Assembly (NCBI GenBank): GCA_031277805.1
Contig: JAITLR010000009.1
Location: forward strand, 62,001-126,000
Origin: Comamonas sp.
GTDB taxonomy: Bacteria; Pseudomonadota; Gammaproteobacteria; Burkholderiales; Burkholderiaceae_C
DNA length: 64,000 nucleotides
Direction: 5' to 3'
Shown here: piece by piece, positions 28,166 through 35,396 of the stretch
Position numbering within the stretch: position 1 is the first letter of the stretch
Layout of the letters: each line of letters opens with the position of its first letter
The notes under the pieces: model-generated
The model's input: the letters and a program-made list of their open reading frames with translations, nothing else
Told to the model about the DNA's origin: nothing
Databases searched by the model: none
Translations under genes and position numbers: made by a program

Positions 28166-28393
28166 TCAGCGGCGTTTGAGAATGTGAATGAACTCATCGC
28201 CCACGGTCTGCTGCTCGACCAGCTCGTTGCCCGTCTGCTTGGCAAAGGCCTGGAAATCGCGGATGGAGCCGGTATCGGTGGCCACCACCTTGAGCAGCTG
28301 ACCGCTTTGCATGGCGGCCAGCGCTTTCTTGGCCTTGAGAATGGGCAGCGGACAGTTCAGGCCGCGGGTATCGACTTCTTGATCTACTTGCAT
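28166..28393 (-). CDS. TusA/SirA-like sulfur carrier protein
   Basis: A 75-residue protein with the TusA fold: DTRGLNCPLPILKAKKAL near residues 8-25, including the conserved CPxP cysteine C14, then GQLLKVVATDTGS and EFIHILKRR. Such proteins carry sulfur as a persulfide, for example for tRNA thiolation. It is monocistronic here. The sulfurtransferase SseA-like protein at 6327 could feed it, but that is only inference. Confidence 0.88.
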   Translation of the reverse strand: MQVDQEVDTRGLNCPLPILKAKKALAAMQSGQLLKVVATDTGSIRDFQAFAKQTGNELVEQQTVGDEFIHILKRR

Positions 28394-28412
28394 AGCTAGG
28401 AATTCCTTTAGG

Positions 28413-28505
28413 ACTTACGCAAACAAGCCGGGCCGCCGCTGCGGATGCACAAGGAATGTCTGCAAGATGCAAACGTCTTGCCTGAACCTGATTGGCGTAA
28501 GTCGT
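28413..28505. repeat. Palindrome-ended intergenic repeat (copy B)
   Basis: ACTTACGCAAACAAG at the left and CTTGCCTGAACCTGATTGGC then GTAAGT at the right; outer 8 bases are perfect inverted repeats. Pairs with the 2321-2396 copy. The inner segment includes GGCCGCCGCTGCGG, different from copy A. Confidence 0.7.
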
Positions 28506-28565
28506 GTCCTCAATGGACTCGATTGTAGAAAAGCCCGCGTCAGGTGTTACCCACGCGGTCTTTAC

Positions 28566-29189
28566 TCAATCCAGGCGCGGCGCAACGGTAAAGCGCGCAT
28601 CCTGCTCCCAGTAATGCAGCGGCCACTTGGCAGGATCGGGCTCCGGATTTTGCCCGGGCCTGAAGGCACCAAAGCGCGGCTCGAAGCCTTTTTGCTTTAT
28701 CCACTCAGCCAGCGCATAGCCTGTACCCGCGGGCCAGCACAGCGACTCTTCGGCTGTCTGCCAGCGGTATTCCAGCAGCTCAGGCGATAGCTTCACATCC
28801 TCGGGCCGCCCCTCTACGCGCACATGGTAGGCAATCAGCACCTGGTTCATGCGCAAGAACTCCGAGCAGCACAGCAGCCGCAGAGCCTTCACACGCAAAC
28901 CGGTTTCCTCCATCACCTCGCGGCAAATACCGGCTTCGGGCGATTCACCCGCCTCCATAAAACCTGTGATCAGGCCAAATACACCCTCCTGCCACAGCGC
29001 ATTGCGCGCCAGCAGCACACGGCCGTCATCGCCTTCGACCACGGCCGCCAGCACCGGCGTAGGGTTGCCCCAGTGCGTAAACCCGCAGTTCGGGCAGCGC
29101 AGGCGCTGCACCTCGCCACTGTCCTCGTTGGCCACAATCCATTGCAGCTCGGTCGCGCAGTTGGAACAAAAGCGGACTTCATAAGCCAT
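28566..29189 (-). CDS. Zinc-ribbon Nudix hydrolase (NudC-like)
   Basis: 207 residues. A zinc ribbon (FCSNC near residue 7 and RCPNC near 33) precedes a Nudix domain with a full Nudix box, GFMEAGESPEAGICREVMEE and TGL, near residues 72-94. This resembles NADH pyrophosphatase/NAD decapping enzymes but is shorter and lacks the N-terminal NudC domain. Start chosen at 29189, which has GGAGAG nearby; 29201 is an alternative that overlaps that ribosome site. Confidence 0.85.
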   Translation of the reverse strand: MAYEVRFCSNCATELQWIVANEDSGEVQRLRCPNCGFTHWGNPTPVLAAVVEGDDGRVLLARNALWQEGVFGLITGFMEAGESPEAGICREVMEETGLRVKALRLLCCSEFLRMNQVLIAYHVRVEGRPEDVKLSPELLEYRWQTAEESLCWPAGTGYALAEWIKQKGFEPRFGAFRPGQNPEPDPAKWPLHYWEQDARFTVAPRLD

Positions 29190-29298
29190 GAGGCTCTCCA
29201 TGTTCTTGATATTGATAGCATCCAGCGCTTGATAGCTAAGCGCCTACTGCCATTTGGAGCTTGGACTCTCTTTTGCGCTATCGCGCAAAAGACATGGC

Positions 29299-30204
29299 TT
29301 ATGCCGGGAACACGCCTGTGGAGAGGTAACGATCGCCACGGTCGCACACCACAAACACGATGGTGGCGTTCTGCTCGCGCTTGGCAATTTCCTGAGCCAC
29401 CCACAATGCACCAGCAGCCGAAATCCCCGCGAAGATGCCTTCCTCGCGTGCCATGCGGCGAGCCATGTCCTCGGCATCGTCCTGGGTCACGGAAACCTGC
29501 TCATCGACCAGACTGCCGTCATAGATCTTGGGCATATATTCCTCGGGCCACTTGCGGATGCCGGGAATGCGCGAGCCCTCGGCGGGCTGGGCGCCGATGA
29601 TCTTGATGTTGGGGTTCTTTTCCTTGAGGAACCTGGCCACGCCAGTAATCGTGCCCGTGGTGCCCATGGCACTCACGAAGTGCGTGATCTCTCCGCCGGT
29701 CTGTTCCCACAGCTCAGGGCCCGTGGTCTCGTAGTGGGCGCGCGGGTTGTCGGGGTTGGCAAACTGGTCCAGCAGCACACCCTTGCCCTGCACCACCATC
29801 TGGTCGGCCAGATCGCGCGCATATTCCATGCCGCCGCTCTTGGGCGTGAGGATGAGTTCAGCACCATAGGCCTTCATGGTCTGGGCACGCTCGATGGACA
29901 GGTCCTCGGGCATGATCAAAATCATGCGGTAGCCCTTGATAGCTGCCGCCATGGCCAGGGCAATGCCGGTGTTGCCCGAAGTCGCCTCGATCAGCGCATC
30001 GCCGGGCTTGATCTCGCCGCGCTCTTCCGCACGCTGGATCATGGACAGCGCAGGCCGGTCCTTGACCGAGCCTGCCGGGTTGTTGCCCTCGAGCTTGCCC
30101 AGCACCACGTTTCCACGTTCACGGTTTGCAGCCGCGCCAATGCGTTGCAATGCCACCAGCGGCGTGTGACCGATAGCATGTTCGATGGTCAGATAATTTT
30201 TCAT
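29299..30204 (-). CDS. cysM: Cysteine synthase B
   Basis: PLP enzyme making cysteine or S-sulfocysteine from O-acetylserine and sulfide or thiosulfate. Seen: NPAGSVKDRPAL with the PLP lysine near residue 40, EATSGNTGIALA near 70, GTTGTITGVARFL near 180 and EEGIFAGISAAGAL. The HYETTGPE stretch and 301-residue length favour CysM over CysK. ATG at 30204 used; the TTG two codons earlier is less likely. Divergent from the tRNA gene. Confidence 0.94.
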   Translation of the reverse strand: MKNYLTIEHAIGHTPLVALQRIGAAANRERGNVVLGKLEGNNPAGSVKDRPALSMIQRAEERGEIKPGDALIEATSGNTGIALAMAAAIKGYRMILIMPEDLSIERAQTMKAYGAELILTPKSGGMEYARDLADQMVVQGKGVLLDQFANPDNPRAHYETTGPELWEQTGGEITHFVSAMGTTGTITGVARFLKEKNPNIKIIGAQPAEGSRIPGIRKWPEEYMPKIYDGSLVDEQVSVTQDDAEDMARRMAREEGIFAGISAAGALWVAQEIAKREQNATIVFVVCDRGDRYLSTGVFPA

Positions 30205-30243
30205 GTCCAATACTGTGCCATAATTCCTGCCTGCGCTAAGCCA

Positions 30244-30328
30244 GCCCGGGTGGTGAAATTGGTAGACGCAGGGGACTCAAAATCCCCCGCCGCAAGGCGT
30301 GCCGGTTCGATTCCGGCCCCGGGCACCA
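30244..30328 (+). tRNA. tRNA-Leu(CAA)
   Basis: An 85-nt class II tRNA. The acceptor stem GCCCGGG pairs with CCCGGGC, followed by A and encoded CCA. The anticodon stem GGGGA/TCCCC encloses loop CTCAAAA, giving anticodon CAA. A variable arm (GCCGCAAGGCG) and the T-loop GGTTCGATTCC are intact. Its 3' part is the attachment site of the island to the right. Confidence 0.97.
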
Positions 30329-30331
30329 CAT
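30274..30331 (+). repeat. Left attachment repeat (attL) within tRNA-Leu
   Basis: 58 bp from the anticodon arm through CCA and CAT, identical to 34999-35056. It marks the crossover zone of a tyrosine-recombinase element that used tRNA-Leu as its site. Confidence 0.9.
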
Positions 30332-30334
30332 ACC

Positions 30335-30378
30335 AAAGGCCGCTAAGTTTTCAAGAACTTAGCGGCCTTTTCTTTTTT
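30335..30378 (+). terminator. tRNA-Leu terminator
   Basis: AAAGGCCGCTAAGTT and AACTTAGCGGCCTTT form a 15-bp stem with a TTCAAG loop, then TTCTTTTTT. A nearly identical hairpin follows the right attachment repeat. Confidence 0.9.
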
Positions 30379-30466
30379 CTTGCAGCCGCCTGAAAGCATG
30401 AACTTTTGGCGCAAAAGAAAAGAGCCATTGGAGCAAAAAACCAGTGTGAGGTTAAGGGCGTGACCT

Positions 30467-30672
30467 CTAAACCACCGCTGTGGGCTTTCGTTCTTGCTGC
30501 GGCTCCTCCCCCAGCGTGTAAATCTCACAATCGTAGACTGGCATGCCCGCCCAAGCATTGAGGCCACGAACCTGCAGGGGCACTAGCTCATTGCGTGTAA
30601 ACACCTTGCAGCCTTCTCCACATCACCAAGGCCGCCCGCATTGTTGAGCATCATGCCCATGCTGAGACGGCG
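30467..30672 (-). pseudogene. P2-type portal protein (gpQ) C-terminal remnant
   Basis: Minus-strand translation gives MMLNNAGGLGDVEKAA, then after a frameshift near 30608 KVFTRNELVPLQVR, LNAWAGMPVYDCEIYTL and a stop at 30467. The pattern of NN-GG-GDVEKAAKVF-RNEL-PLQ is that of P2 gpQ portal C-termini. The first about 280 residues are missing. The identification is by motif memory, not by alignment. Confidence 0.75.
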
Positions 30673-30689
30673 CCCGAATGTCGTCGCGG

Positions 30690-30810
30690 CTGAGGCCTAT
30701 CTCACGGGTCTGGCTGTCACCGATGATCCCGCAAGCCTGGGTGATGAAAATGCTGAAGTTCAGTGCCAAGCGCAACGAAGACAAGTATTCATCGGAGCCT
30801 CTGGAACACC
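30690..30810 (+). pseudogene. P2-type scaffold/protease (gpO) fragment
   Basis: AYLTGLAVTDDPASLG (30695-30742) matches the gpO signature YL-GLAVTD-PASLGTE. One extra base then shifts the frame to MLKFSAKRNEDKYSSEPLE, which is what gpO has next. The fragment runs straight into the gpM remnant, so the rest of gpO and all of the capsid gene gpN are deleted. Confidence 0.7.
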
Positions 30811-31128
30811 ATGAAGCAATCACCAGCACAGCGCCACAAGTTGCGTGTACTGGTCGAAGTACAGGCCAAAGCCGCAGCGACGCACAACGCCTTTGGAGAA
30901 ACCCAGGGCACCGCCTACGAACTGCAGATGGCGCAACTCTATGAATTTTAAAAGCGCCTCAAGGACATGCAATCCATGGAAGGCAAGACAAAGTTGAAGG
31001 CAACCATGTTGCCGGAAATGCTCCCTTATCTGCACGGCGTGTTAGCAGCCAATGCGGGCACCCAGGATGAAGTGCTGACGACGGCACCGATTGGATCATC
31101 GACGCCGACGAATACCAAGCATTCCTGA
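30811..31128 (+). pseudogene. P2-type terminase small subunit (gpM) with in-frame stop
   Basis: The frame reads MKQSPAQRHKLRVLVE, GTAYELQMAQLYEF, then TAA at 30949-30951, then KRLKDMQSMEGKTK, LPEMLPYLHGVLAA and GTQDEVLTT. This follows P2 gpM (SPAQRH-RVL, GTAYELML, RRLK-IQS-E-K, LPEY-PWV-GVL). Likeness ends near 31083. An unassigned stretch at 31079-31210 encodes DWIIDADEYQAFLIPANAN in another frame. Confidence 0.78.
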
Positions 31129-31212
31129 TCCCCGCCAATGCCAACGCAATCGAGCCGGAAAATCTAGCCGCCGCAGGCTTACTGCTCACCATCCACGTGA
31201 AGGCGGCCAAGC

Positions 31213-31449
31213 ATGATCTCCCGCCACTGGAAAGACGCCCGCGACGCTGCGTCTTACCGTGCCGAAGTCACCGGCAATGATGAGCTGGGCAAGCGCATCC
31301 GTGAGATGTACCTACGCGACATGTGCAGCTTCGCGGCTAACCTTGCCGAAGACATTGATGAAGCATCAAAGCTGCTGGACCACAGCAGCGTGAACGTGAT
31401 GCGAAAGCACTACCGGACACGGGTTACGCGGTTGAAAGCGGTTCGGTGA
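31213..31449 (+). pseudogene. Tyrosine integrase C-terminus, copy 1
   Basis: The 78 codons contain MYLRDMCSFAANLAEDIDE, ASKLLDHSSVNVMRKHYRTR. This is the RxxR-LLGH-HY end of a phage integrase. The nucleophile tyrosine (HYR) and the histidine (LLDH) remain, but the arginine expected in RDMR is cysteine, and the N-terminal and catalytic-core halves are absent. A 186-bp duplicate lies at 33974-34159. Confidence 0.75.
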
Positions 31450-31490
31450 GCTTTATTCAGATACTTAGCAAACATAGATAGACATAAGAT

Positions 31491-31787
31491 TTAACGCAAA
31501 GCGTTGTCAAACAGAAAGCTTTTCCGCTTATGAACTTTTTTTGTTCTAAGGTCTGTAAGACAGCCTCTAACTCTGTCTAGTCGCAAAGAGCAATATTCTT
31601 CTGTCTCGGCCAATATCCCAACAAGGTAGTAATGGTGCTCACTTGAACGGTACAGACGCTCAACGTACATACGGATCTGAGATGTGCCGCCTTCAAAGTC
31701 ACAGTAGACGAAGCTGTAGTACCTAAGTGATCGGTTTCTCCAAGCCCCCCTCAGCTTACGCAGCAACACATAGATGCGATTCAGCAT
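31491..31787 (-). CDS. Small WYL-domain-like protein
   Basis: A 98-residue basic protein, second in a pair: its ATG lies within the last codons of the upstream gene (7-bp overlap) with AAAGGGA before it. The order FVYCDFEG, SQIRMYVERLY, HHYYLVGIL and SLRLDRVRG follows the WYL pattern (IxY-R-vxP-L-wYLvgy-RxFrLDRI). WYL domains sense nucleic acid or nucleotide ligands and control many phage-defence operons, usually fused to an HTH; here it would stand alone. The match is by eye. Confidence 0.4.
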   Translation of the reverse strand: MLNRIYVLLRKLRGAWRNRSLRYYSFVYCDFEGGTSQIRMYVERLYRSSEHHYYLVGILAETEEYCSLRLDRVRGCLTDLRTKKVHKRKSFLFDNALR

Positions 31788-32284
31788 TCTTTGCGTCCCT
31801 TTATCAGGCGCTCCAAGCGCTTGAAGCCAGACTCCATCTTCTCATTGATATCTGATATCGCGTCAAACTCCAGTGCTGCGTGTAGCTGCGCGACGATCCC
31901 ATCAACAAAATCGTCACCTGGGTAGGGCTGGGACTTGTACAGCACGAGACGGACCAGATGGCCCTTGGCGTTTTTGAAAGTGAACGCAAAAGCAATCCCA
32001 AACACGATGCTGGCTGATACAGAGGTCCAGTTCTTACGCAGCGACTGGTAAGTGCTGTCATGCACCAAAAAAGGTTCCTCTTCGAACTCCTCGTCTTCCA
32101 ATCTCGCCTCAACCACTGCCATTCGTCCGTTGGCAAATTTGATGTGGATACGATGCTCCCCATCCTCATCCAAGTACCTTTCATCCTTGTTGACAAGTTC
32201 CGCCAGACATTGGATTAGGGACTCCTTGAACGCCTTTCCAGTGATGGGGTTGCTGGCCGTACCAAGGGTGTTGATCAAATTCAT
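31781..32284 (-). CDS. Hypothetical protein, partner of the WYL-like gene
   Basis: 167 residues from ATG 32284 (GAGG nine bases before); in-frame starts at 32290 and TTG 32299 are alternatives. I recognise no family. The middle is acidic (EARLEDEEFEEEPFLVHD), followed by WTSVSASIVFGIAFAFTFKN, either beta strands or one weak membrane segment, and an amphipathic C-terminal helix ending KRLERLIKGRKEC. Translationally coupled to the downstream gene. AT-rich cargo of the island. Confidence 0.65.
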   Translation of the reverse strand: MNLINTLGTASNPITGKAFKESLIQCLAELVNKDERYLDEDGEHRIHIKFANGRMAVVEARLEDEEFEEEPFLVHDSTYQSLRKNWTSVSASIVFGIAFAFTFKNAKGHLVRLVLYKSQPYPGDDFVDGIVAQLHAALEFDAISDINEKMESGFKRLERLIKGRKEC

Positions 32285-32536
32285 GCGCATAGGCCTCAAG
32301 ATTAAGCATCAATTCTATCTACATCAAAGAGAAAGAAAAGCACCACAAAGAGAAATTTGATATAGACTACGTTTGCCGAGCAGCAAAGAGGCATCGAAAG
32401 GTCACAGCCATTGAATTCACGCCACCACACCCATCGTTCAAGAGTGAAGTGGTGGCATTGAGTTGATCTTCGTTCTGATGCCTCAATAAACATGCGCCGT
32501 GTCACTCCCCTTGTTCATTGCGGCAAAGAAACCGCC

Positions 32537-32920
32537 ATGCAACGAGCTTTCATAGTTGAATTACCCATTGAAAACATGACAAATTTTTATCAGGGCAAGC
32601 TAGATTTTGATGGTGATGTCATCACTGTCCAACGCATGGCAGTGACAGCTAACGCAGCCTCTTTAGATTGCGTACTGACATGGAATGGAGCCCCGTACTC
32701 CTTTCAAAGCACAGGAGAACTCGTAGCAGGAACGCCAAATACCTTCATCTTTGAAAACTACACTTCTAATATTTCAAAGGGACGCCCAGGCATACCGCAT
32801 CACTCCAAATCGAAGCTGGTACTCAATCTCTTAGCCGATATGAATGAGCTTGATGTGACAGGTACATGGCATGAAGAAGGAGAGTCGTACGAAGTCACAG
32901 GCTTACTTGAGAACTCTTGA
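32537..32920 (+). CDS. Hypothetical beta-rich protein
   Basis: 127 residues from ATG 32537 (an upstream in-frame ATG at 32492 is possible). No signal peptide or membrane segment. Alternating patterns such as YQGKLDFDGDVITVQRM, DCVLTWNGAPYSFQSTGE and DVTGTWHEEGESYEVTG suggest a small beta barrel. Family unknown. Divergent from the 31781 gene across about 250 bp of AT-rich DNA that holds no other feature I can name. Confidence 0.55.
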   Translation: MQRAFIVELPIENMTNFYQGKLDFDGDVITVQRMAVTANAASLDCVLTWNGAPYSFQSTGELVAGTPNTFIFENYTSNISKGRPGIPHHSKSKLVLNLLADMNELDVTGTWHEEGESYEVTGLLENS

Positions 32921-33035
32921 GGCGTTGTTGCAAAAAATCGTCGTTTTGCAGTTTTAAGAAGCAATATTGAGCTAGTTCACGGAGCCGTTCTCATTCCCCG
33001 GTAGTAGCCTAGCTACGGCTGGGATTCAGGTTGGT

Positions 33036-33695
33036 ATGGAGTCTCCCGAAATTGGATTTGCAACAATACCTCTAGCAAGCTGCTCTAACGCACTCTGGAT
33101 GCAACCAGTGGAAATAATCCAAATGACATCTCGCGCGCGCATTGATAGAGCAATTAATTCGTTCCTTAAGGGAGTGAGGCCTCCGTCTTTCCGAAATTCA
33201 CAATTCTGGTTCGTGTTGGGCCCAAACGGTGAGCTGCTTCCTGCGAAGGCTATTTGGGCCTTGGTCACAAATATCAGTGCAGCAAACTTCAATACCACTC
33301 ACGCAGTATCCGGTCTATGCGAATCGGGGTATTCAGTGATCGACATTCGCCACAGTTCATCTGCAAAGAACTTTGATGACGATGTATATCACTCTCTAGC
33401 GACGCCAAGCGATGAGAGAAAGAAGCGCCTCGCAAGCGCAAAAAAATTGCCTGCGAAAGAGTTGGTCGTAGTTGAGCGGTTTATTAGAAACCCAGATGTT
33501 GTCGCAGAAGTACTCGAGCGTGCAGGGGGATACTGCGAGCGCTGCACAAACTATGCCCCCTTCTTACGTCGTCACGACAGCATGCCGTACCTGGAAGTTC
33601 ATCACAAAGTACCACTGGTTCAAGGCGGCGATGACACAGTTGAAAACGCTGAGGCACTTTGTCCGAATTGCCATCGCAATGCTCATTACGGGTAA
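33036..33695 (+). CDS. HNH endonuclease with N-terminal head domain
   Basis: 219 residues. The C-terminal HNH nuclease (about 163-219) has zinc cysteines CERC and CPNC, and catalytic-type residues LEVHHKVPLVQGG, N in ENAEALC and H in CHRNAH. The N-terminal part (FWFVLGPNGELLPAKAIW, then FNTTHAVSGLCESGYSVIDI) resembles the head domain found before HNH in type IV-like restriction enzymes such as McrA relatives. Starts at 33099 or 33123 (GTGGAAA before it) are possible. No methyltransferase adjoins, which favours modification-dependent or invader-specific cutting. Confidence 0.75.
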   Translation: MESPEIGFATIPLASCSNALWMQPVEIIQMTSRARIDRAINSFLKGVRPPSFRNSQFWFVLGPNGELLPAKAIWALVTNISAANFNTTHAVSGLCESGYSVIDIRHSSSAKNFDDDVYHSLATPSDERKKRLASAKKLPAKELVVVERFIRNPDVVAEVLERAGGYCERCTNYAPFLRRHDSMPYLEVHHKVPLVQGGDDTVENAEALCPNCHRNAHYG

Positions 33696-33789
33696 CCTGG
33701 GTTTTTGACACAGTGCATGGGTCAGCGAAATTATCTCGCGCATCATTTTTTGTTAGATAAACGCTTCTACTACTGGGCCACGGCTACCC

Positions 33790-34159
33790 ATGGCCGATTG
33801 CTGGCATGAACACGGCCCTCTGATGGCATCGACCATCGTTGACGCAAAACAGCTCGGCAAGAGAGCAGTCCTGTCGCAATCCACTCTCTGCCCCGATGCC
33901 CTGGTTCTGACTGATGGTCAACCAGTGACCTACCGCCGCTGGGAGGACGCCCGCGCCGGGGCTACCTCGCGCCGAAGTCACCGGCAATGATGAGCTGGGT
34001 AAACACCTCCGCGAGATATGCCTACGCGGCATGCGCAGCTTCGCGACCAACCTTACCGAAGACATTGATGAAGCATCAAAGCTGCTGAGCCACAGCAGCG
34101 TGAACGTGACGCGAAAGCACTACCGGACGCGGGCTACGCGGTTGAAGGCGGTGAGATAG
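33790..34159 (+). pseudogene. Tyrosine integrase C-terminus, copy 2
   Basis: First part reads ALVLTDGQPVTYRRWEDARA; a frameshift near 33960 is followed by RAEVTGNDELGKHLREICLR, GMRSFATNL, SKLLSHSSVNVTRKHYRTR and TAG at 34157. It repeats copy 1 at about 90 percent identity over the last 186 bp. Unlike copy 1 it keeps the catalytic arginine (GMR) but is frame-broken. N-terminal domains are missing. Confidence 0.72.
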
Positions 34160-34169
34160 AGTTCACCCA

Positions 34170-34853
34170 TCAACTACTCCGTCGCGGCTTTCGGGCAGCT
34201 TTCAGAATTCGGCCTCTGGTGCCTCCAACCGTGCGTTTCCCAAATGACAATGCTTTCGGATCCACCTCTTCATTTTCGACTAGTTGCTCCGCCTGACTGA
34301 CTCTTACCCCATTGCGGAGGGTAAGAATCGCCACAGGGCCAAAAGTGAAGAGTGCGAGAACGAGCATTTCCCATTGAATGGAAGCCGTTTTTAGAGTGAT
34401 GTGGAGCAACAGTGGAGCAAGGGCTATGGCACAGAATACCGTGTACCAGATGAAGTACCAACTCTTGATTGCAAAACGCACCTGCCAAAAGCGGCGAAGT
34501 CCTTTGAATTTAAAACGAGCTTCGCCCTCTGTTGCCATGGGGAGTAGGTGACGCCTGCCTCCTACAAAATTACGAAGTGCCTTTGGTGAACCCTTCAATG
34601 AGACCAGGTACTCAATTTCTTCTGCTGATAGTTCCGTACTTCCAGCGATCGCTTGAAGGCCCTTCTCTTTGGAGAACGGATGCATTGCATTTGCGTCCCT
34701 GTAATCCGTAAAGAATTCGTTCGCGAATTTGTATTCCTCACGGCTTCGTGTGCGAGTCAAATGAGACAAGTCAACTGCGTTTTTTATAGCTGTAAAACCG
34801 CCTCCTAAAACCGCCACCACCGACCCTGCAACAGTTATCCATCCCAACTCCAT
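34170..34853 (-). CDS. Membrane protein of unknown function (island cargo)
   Basis: 227 residues from ATG 34853, which has GAGGA eight bases before it. One N-terminal helix (WITVAGSVVAVLGGGFTAI), a cytoplasmic-looking charged domain (about 30-130, with EEYKFANEFFTDYRDANAMH and SAEEIEYLVSL), then two helices (YFIWYTVFCAIALAPLLLHI and MLVLALFTFGPVAILTL) and a basic tail. Family not recognised. Membrane effectors with a soluble sensor region are frequent in abortive-infection systems; that role is only a guess. Convergent with integrase copy 2. Confidence 0.7.
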   Translation of the reverse strand: MELGWITVAGSVVAVLGGGFTAIKNAVDLSHLTRTRSREEYKFANEFFTDYRDANAMHPFSKEKGLQAIAGSTELSAEEIEYLVSLKGSPKALRNFVGGRRHLLPMATEGEARFKFKGLRRFWQVRFAIKSWYFIWYTVFCAIALAPLLLHITLKTASIQWEMLVLALFTFGPVAILTLRNGVRVSQAEQLVENEEVDPKALSFGKRTVGGTRGRILKAARKPRRSS

Positions 34854-34998
34854 TGTTGGCATCCTCATCACGCAATACAAGGCTTCGCAGCCTACCGCAA
34901 AGAATGACTCTCAACCATAGGCGCGAAACATCTCGCCAAGAATGGAGCCGCTGAGGAATTTTTGCCCCTACAACGCACAACAATCAGCTATGTGGTCA

Positions 34999-35056
34999 GA
35001 CTCAAAATCCCCCGCCGCAAGGCGTGCCGGTTCGATTCCGGCCCCGGGCACCACAT
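34999..35056 (+). repeat. Right attachment repeat (attR)
   Basis: 58 bp identical to 30274-30331, covering the anticodon arm to CCA of tRNA-Leu. It has no 5' half, so it is not a functional tRNA gene. Confidence 0.9.
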
Positions 35057-35059
35057 GCC

Positions 35060-35100
35060 AAAAGCCGCTAAGTTTTCAAGAACTTAGCGGCTTTTTCTTT
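35060..35100 (+). terminator. Duplicated tRNA terminator after attR
   Basis: The GCCGCTAAGTT/AACTTAGCGGC stem is the same as the one after tRNA-Leu, with slightly different flanks, followed by TTTTTCTTT. Its presence shows the recombined homology extends past the tRNA. Confidence 0.85.
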
Positions 35101-35177
35101 GCCTGATCATCTCACCTGCTCAGCCTGAGGCGTTCAAAACACATGATCGCCAACCATTTTTTGCAGGCCTTTGAAAC

Positions 35178-35396
35178 CTAGGCCGTGCGGCGAATCACCG
35201 TGCGTCCAGCTTCCGTGATGTGCCAATGGCGTTCCGCATCCTGAGTGACCAGCCCGCGCTCCAACAGGCGTTTGGACAGATACTCCTTGGCGGCAGACCA
35301 CAAGGAGACGTCCTCACCCATCTCCAGCTTCTTGAGTGTCTCCAATTCATCGACCGTTGGTTCATACACTGGTGCGCGGTAGACTGCGGTTTGCAT
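35178..35396 (-). CDS. Small winged-helix-like protein
   Basis: 72 residues; ATG 35396 with AGGAG eight bases before it, so very likely translated. The sequence ELETLKKLEMGEDVSLWSAA, KRLLERGLVTQDAERHWHIT and EAGRTVIRR has the spacing of a helix-turn-helix plus wing as in small MarR/PadR-like or DUF-type proteins. No specific family recognised. Just outside attR, in chromosomal DNA. Confidence 0.65.
   Translation of the reverse strand: MQTAVYRAPVYEPTVDELETLKKLEMGEDVSLWSAAKEYLSKRLLERGLVTQDAERHWHITEAGRTVIRRTA

Larger units (their letters stand above)
30274..35056. mobile_element. Degraded P2-like prophage island in tRNA-Leu with cargo genes
   Basis: The element lies between two 58-bp copies of the tRNA-Leu 3' end. 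From left to right it holds remnants of a P2-type portal (gpQ), scaffold protease (gpO) and terminase subunit (gpM), an integrase C-terminus, five intact cargo genes, and a second integrase C-terminus. Q facing away from O-N-M is the P2 gene order, with P, N and most later genes deleted. Cargo DNA is clearly more AT-rich than the chromosome. Both integrase copies are broken, so it should be immobile. Confidence 0.88.

Noticed and set aside
32922..33030. Possible insertion-sequence end (GGCGTTGTTGCAAAAAATCG)
   Set aside because: Resembles termini of some IS families but no matching inverted end, target duplication or transposase is present.
34999..35055. Second tRNA-Leu gene
   Set aside because: Only the 3' two thirds is present, with no acceptor 5' strand or D-arm; it is the attR repeat.
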